Shown here: one piece after another, positions 15,402 to 16,647 of the stretch
Layout: the number at the start of each line of letters is the position of its first letter
Numbering within the stretch: the first letter of the stretch is position 1
Assembly: GCA_002298695.1 (NCBI GenBank)
Contig: DBLB01000033.1
Location: forward strand, 266-16,912
Length of the DNA stretch: 16,647 bases
DNA from: Clostridiales bacterium UBA735
GTDB taxonomy: Bacteria > Bacillota > Clostridia > Oscillospirales > Oscillospiraceae
Reading direction: 5' to 3'
The notes under the pieces: model-generated
The model's input: the letters and a program-made list of their open reading frames with translations, nothing else
Told to the model about the DNA's origin: nothing
The model's database searches: none
Position numbers and translations under genes: made by a program

Positions 15402-16193
15402 TTAGCCGGAGTGCCAGCCGAGCTTCTTCTCCATGAAGGAGACGCCCTTGCCCTTGATCGTGTTGCAGACCACCACGGTCGGCACATCGCCCTTCGGGTC
15501 GGGGAGAGAATCGAATGCGCGGACAATCTGTTCCATGTCGTTTCCGTCCTCGACCTCGATCACGTTCCAGCCGAACGCGCGCCACTTGTCGGCATAGGGA
15601 TCCAGCGTCATGTACTTGTCTTCCGTGTAGAACGTCATCGTCTGATGGTTGCGGTCGACGATGCCGACGATATTGCCCAGCTTGTAGGAACTGGCCAGCA
15701 TGGCCGCCTCCCACACGGAGCCTTCACAGGTCTCGCCGTCGCCCATCATGCAGAACACCCGGTAATCGTTGCCCTTGCGCTTGGCGTCCAGCGCGATGCC
15801 GTTGGCCATCGCCAGGCCCTGTCCGAGCGAACCGGAGGAGCACTCCAGCGCCGGCAGCTGCACGCGGCACGGATGCATGCCGTATTTGGAATCCAGATGG
15901 CCATAGGTGCTGATGATCTCGTCATAGTCAAAGAAGCCTCGCATGGCCATCGCCAGATACATGGCGAATGCACCGTGGCCCTTGGACATGATGAACCGGT
16001 CGCGCTCCGGCCAGGAGATGTTGTTGGGGTCGCACTTGATGGTATGGTGCCAGAGTGCGATAAGAATTTCCGTCATCGACAGATCGCCGCCGATGTGGAC
16101 GCTGCCCTCATACGAGCCGCAGAACTTCAGCAGCTTGATCCGCATCTCGTATGCAAGCTCTTTCAGGCGTGCAATTTCCTGCTTGTGATCCAT
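15402..16193 (-). CDS. Transketolase, N-terminal subunit (C-terminally shortened by in-frame TAA)
   Basis: 263 residues are encoded before the stop. The thiamine diphosphate site is intact: GDGETCEG (151-158) through IVDRN (178-182) gives the GDG-x-N magnesium/diphosphate motif. GSVHIGGDLS (31-40), SKGHGA (70-75) and CSSGSLGQG (118-126) match transketolase substrate and cofactor loops. ATG 16193 has AGGAGGT at 7 bases. The protein stops at EKKLGWHSG, where relatives continue for about 25 residues; those codons are present just beyond the TAA. The catalytic core is complete, so the product may still work with the C-subunit, although the lost helix could matter for stability or pairing. The gap to the C-subunit grows from 1 to 79 bases. 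It lies 19 bases after the VOC gene. Confidence 0.85.
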   Translation of the reverse strand: MDHKQEIARLKELAYEMRIKLLKFCGSYEGSVHIGGDLSMTEILIALWHHTIKCDPNNISWPERDRFIMSKGHGAFAMYLAMAMRGFFDYDEIISTYGHLDSKYGMHPCRVQLPALECSSGSLGQGLAMANGIALDAKRKGNDYRVFCMMGDGETCEGSVWEAAMLASSYKLGNIVGIVDRNHQTMTFYTEDKYMTLDPYADKWRAFGWNVIEVEDGNDMEQIVRAFDSLPDPKGDVPTVVVCNTIKGKGVSFMEKKLGWHSG

Positions 16194-16212
16194 TTGAAAT
16201 ACCTCCTGTCCG

Positions 16213-16647
16213 TTACTGCAGTTCGATCATATTGCCGTCGGGATCCTTGAGGAAGACCCAGTACTTGTCATCCGCGGGATCACCCATGTAATCCGGCGCG
16301 AAGAAGAACTCGACGCCGTCGGCCCGCATCTGTTCGTACTTTGCCTTCACATCCTCCACCTTCAGGCAGATATGGTGGTACGCCGGCGTGTTCCACGCAG
16401 GCGTGGTGAACGGAGTCATGCTGTCGAACTGGAACAGCTCGATGGCCACGCCGTCCGGCGACTCGATGATCGCGATCCGGCTGCCGTTGCCCTGCTCGAG
16501 GCGGTACAGCGTCGGCTTTGCATCAAAGAAGCCCTCCGGGAAGCGGCCCTTCAGCCTGACGGTGAAGCCAAAATACTTCTGGTAAAACGCGACGGTCCGG
16601 TCAATGTCCGCGACCGTCATACCCACGTGAACAAAAGCTGATTGTTT
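16213..16647 (-). CDS. VOC/glyoxalase-fold metalloprotein (5' end off window)
   Basis: The frame is open to the right edge, and residues before the internal GTG (16626) fit the family: the visible start reads KQSAFVHVGMTV, so translation probably begins just outside the window. About 144 residues are visible, close to full length. Two beta-alpha-beta-beta-beta modules can be traced. The four expected metal ligands are His in FVHVGMTV, Glu in GVAIELFQF, His in AYHHICLKV and Glu in DGNMIELQ at the C terminus. This H/E/H/E set fits active members such as methylmalonyl-CoA epimerase and glyoxalase I rather than metal-free resistance proteins. As the first visible gene of the operon it could epimerise or isomerise a sugar intermediate, or detoxify a reactive dicarbonyl. 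Its specific reaction is unknown. Confidence 0.8.
   Translation of the reverse strand, partial: KQSAFVHVGMTVADIDRTVAFYQKYFGFTVRLKGRFPEGFFDAKPTLYRLEQGNGSRIAIIESPDGVAIELFQFDSMTPFTTPAWNTPAYHHICLKVEDVKAKYEQMRADGVEFFFAPDYMGDPADDKYWVFLKDPDGNMIELQ

Noticed and set aside
13424..15436. 670-codon plus-strand frame opposite the MDR and transketolase C genes
   Set aside because: It is an antisense shadow spanning several real genes and their gaps, with no recognisable domain.
1..16647. Mobile elements, CRISPR arrays, tRNA/rRNA genes or known riboswitch motifs
   Set aside because: I saw no transposase, integrase, direct-repeat array, cloverleaf-like sequence or familiar aptamer core on either strand.

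Overview
The window is GC-rich, densely coding DNA with Gram-positive-style GGAGG/AAGGAG ribosome binding sites. It has a lipoprotein-type sugar-binding protein and a transketolase split into two genes. Together these suggest a Clostridia-class Firmicute of the Oscillospiraceae/Flavonifractor kind. That placement is inferred from composition and gene style; there is no marker gene. I see no mobile element, CRISPR array, rRNA or tRNA.

Left edge (1-2705): a truncated MOFRL-type glycerate 2-kinase runs leftward off the edge. It is divergent from a rightward ornithine cyclodeaminase/mu-crystallin family gene. The AT-richer region between them carries a good sigma-A-type promoter for the kinase (TTGCAT, 17 bp, TAATAT) and a repeated AAATCGTACA word that could be an operator. 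Three inverted repeats lie in the convergent gap at 2706-2924.

Main block (2925-16647): eleven genes all run leftward and look like one long catabolic transcription unit whose promoter lies beyond the right edge. In transcription order they are: VOC/glyoxalase-fold protein (5' end off the window), transketolase N-terminal subunit, transketolase C-terminal subunit, zinc MDR alcohol dehydrogenase, SDR dehydrogenase, ribose-type ABC importer (lipoprotein binding protein, double-domain ATPase, permease), glycerol-dehydrogenase-like metal-dependent alcohol dehydrogenase, and two tandem 654-residue Old Yellow Enzyme/2,4-dienoyl-CoA-reductase-like iron-sulfur flavoproteins.

How they may work together (inference): the importer takes up a sugar or polyol. 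Up to three unrelated NAD(P)-dependent dehydrogenases oxidise or reduce hydroxyl/keto positions. The VOC protein may isomerise or epimerise an intermediate, and the split transketolase passes a two-carbon unit into the pentose-phosphate pool. The two flavoproteins imply reduction of an activated C=C bond, which ordinary sugar catabolism does not need. The glycerate kinase at the left edge could feed a three-carbon acid into glycolysis. The substrate cannot be read from the sequence.

Points for a second look: an in-frame TAA 26 codons before the apparent natural end of the transketolase N-subunit; the tandem flavoprotein pair with different barrel loops; a perfect 18-bp stem-loop between binding protein and ATPase genes; a likely TTG start for the ATPase; and mutually exclusive pairings upstream of the binding-protein gene.
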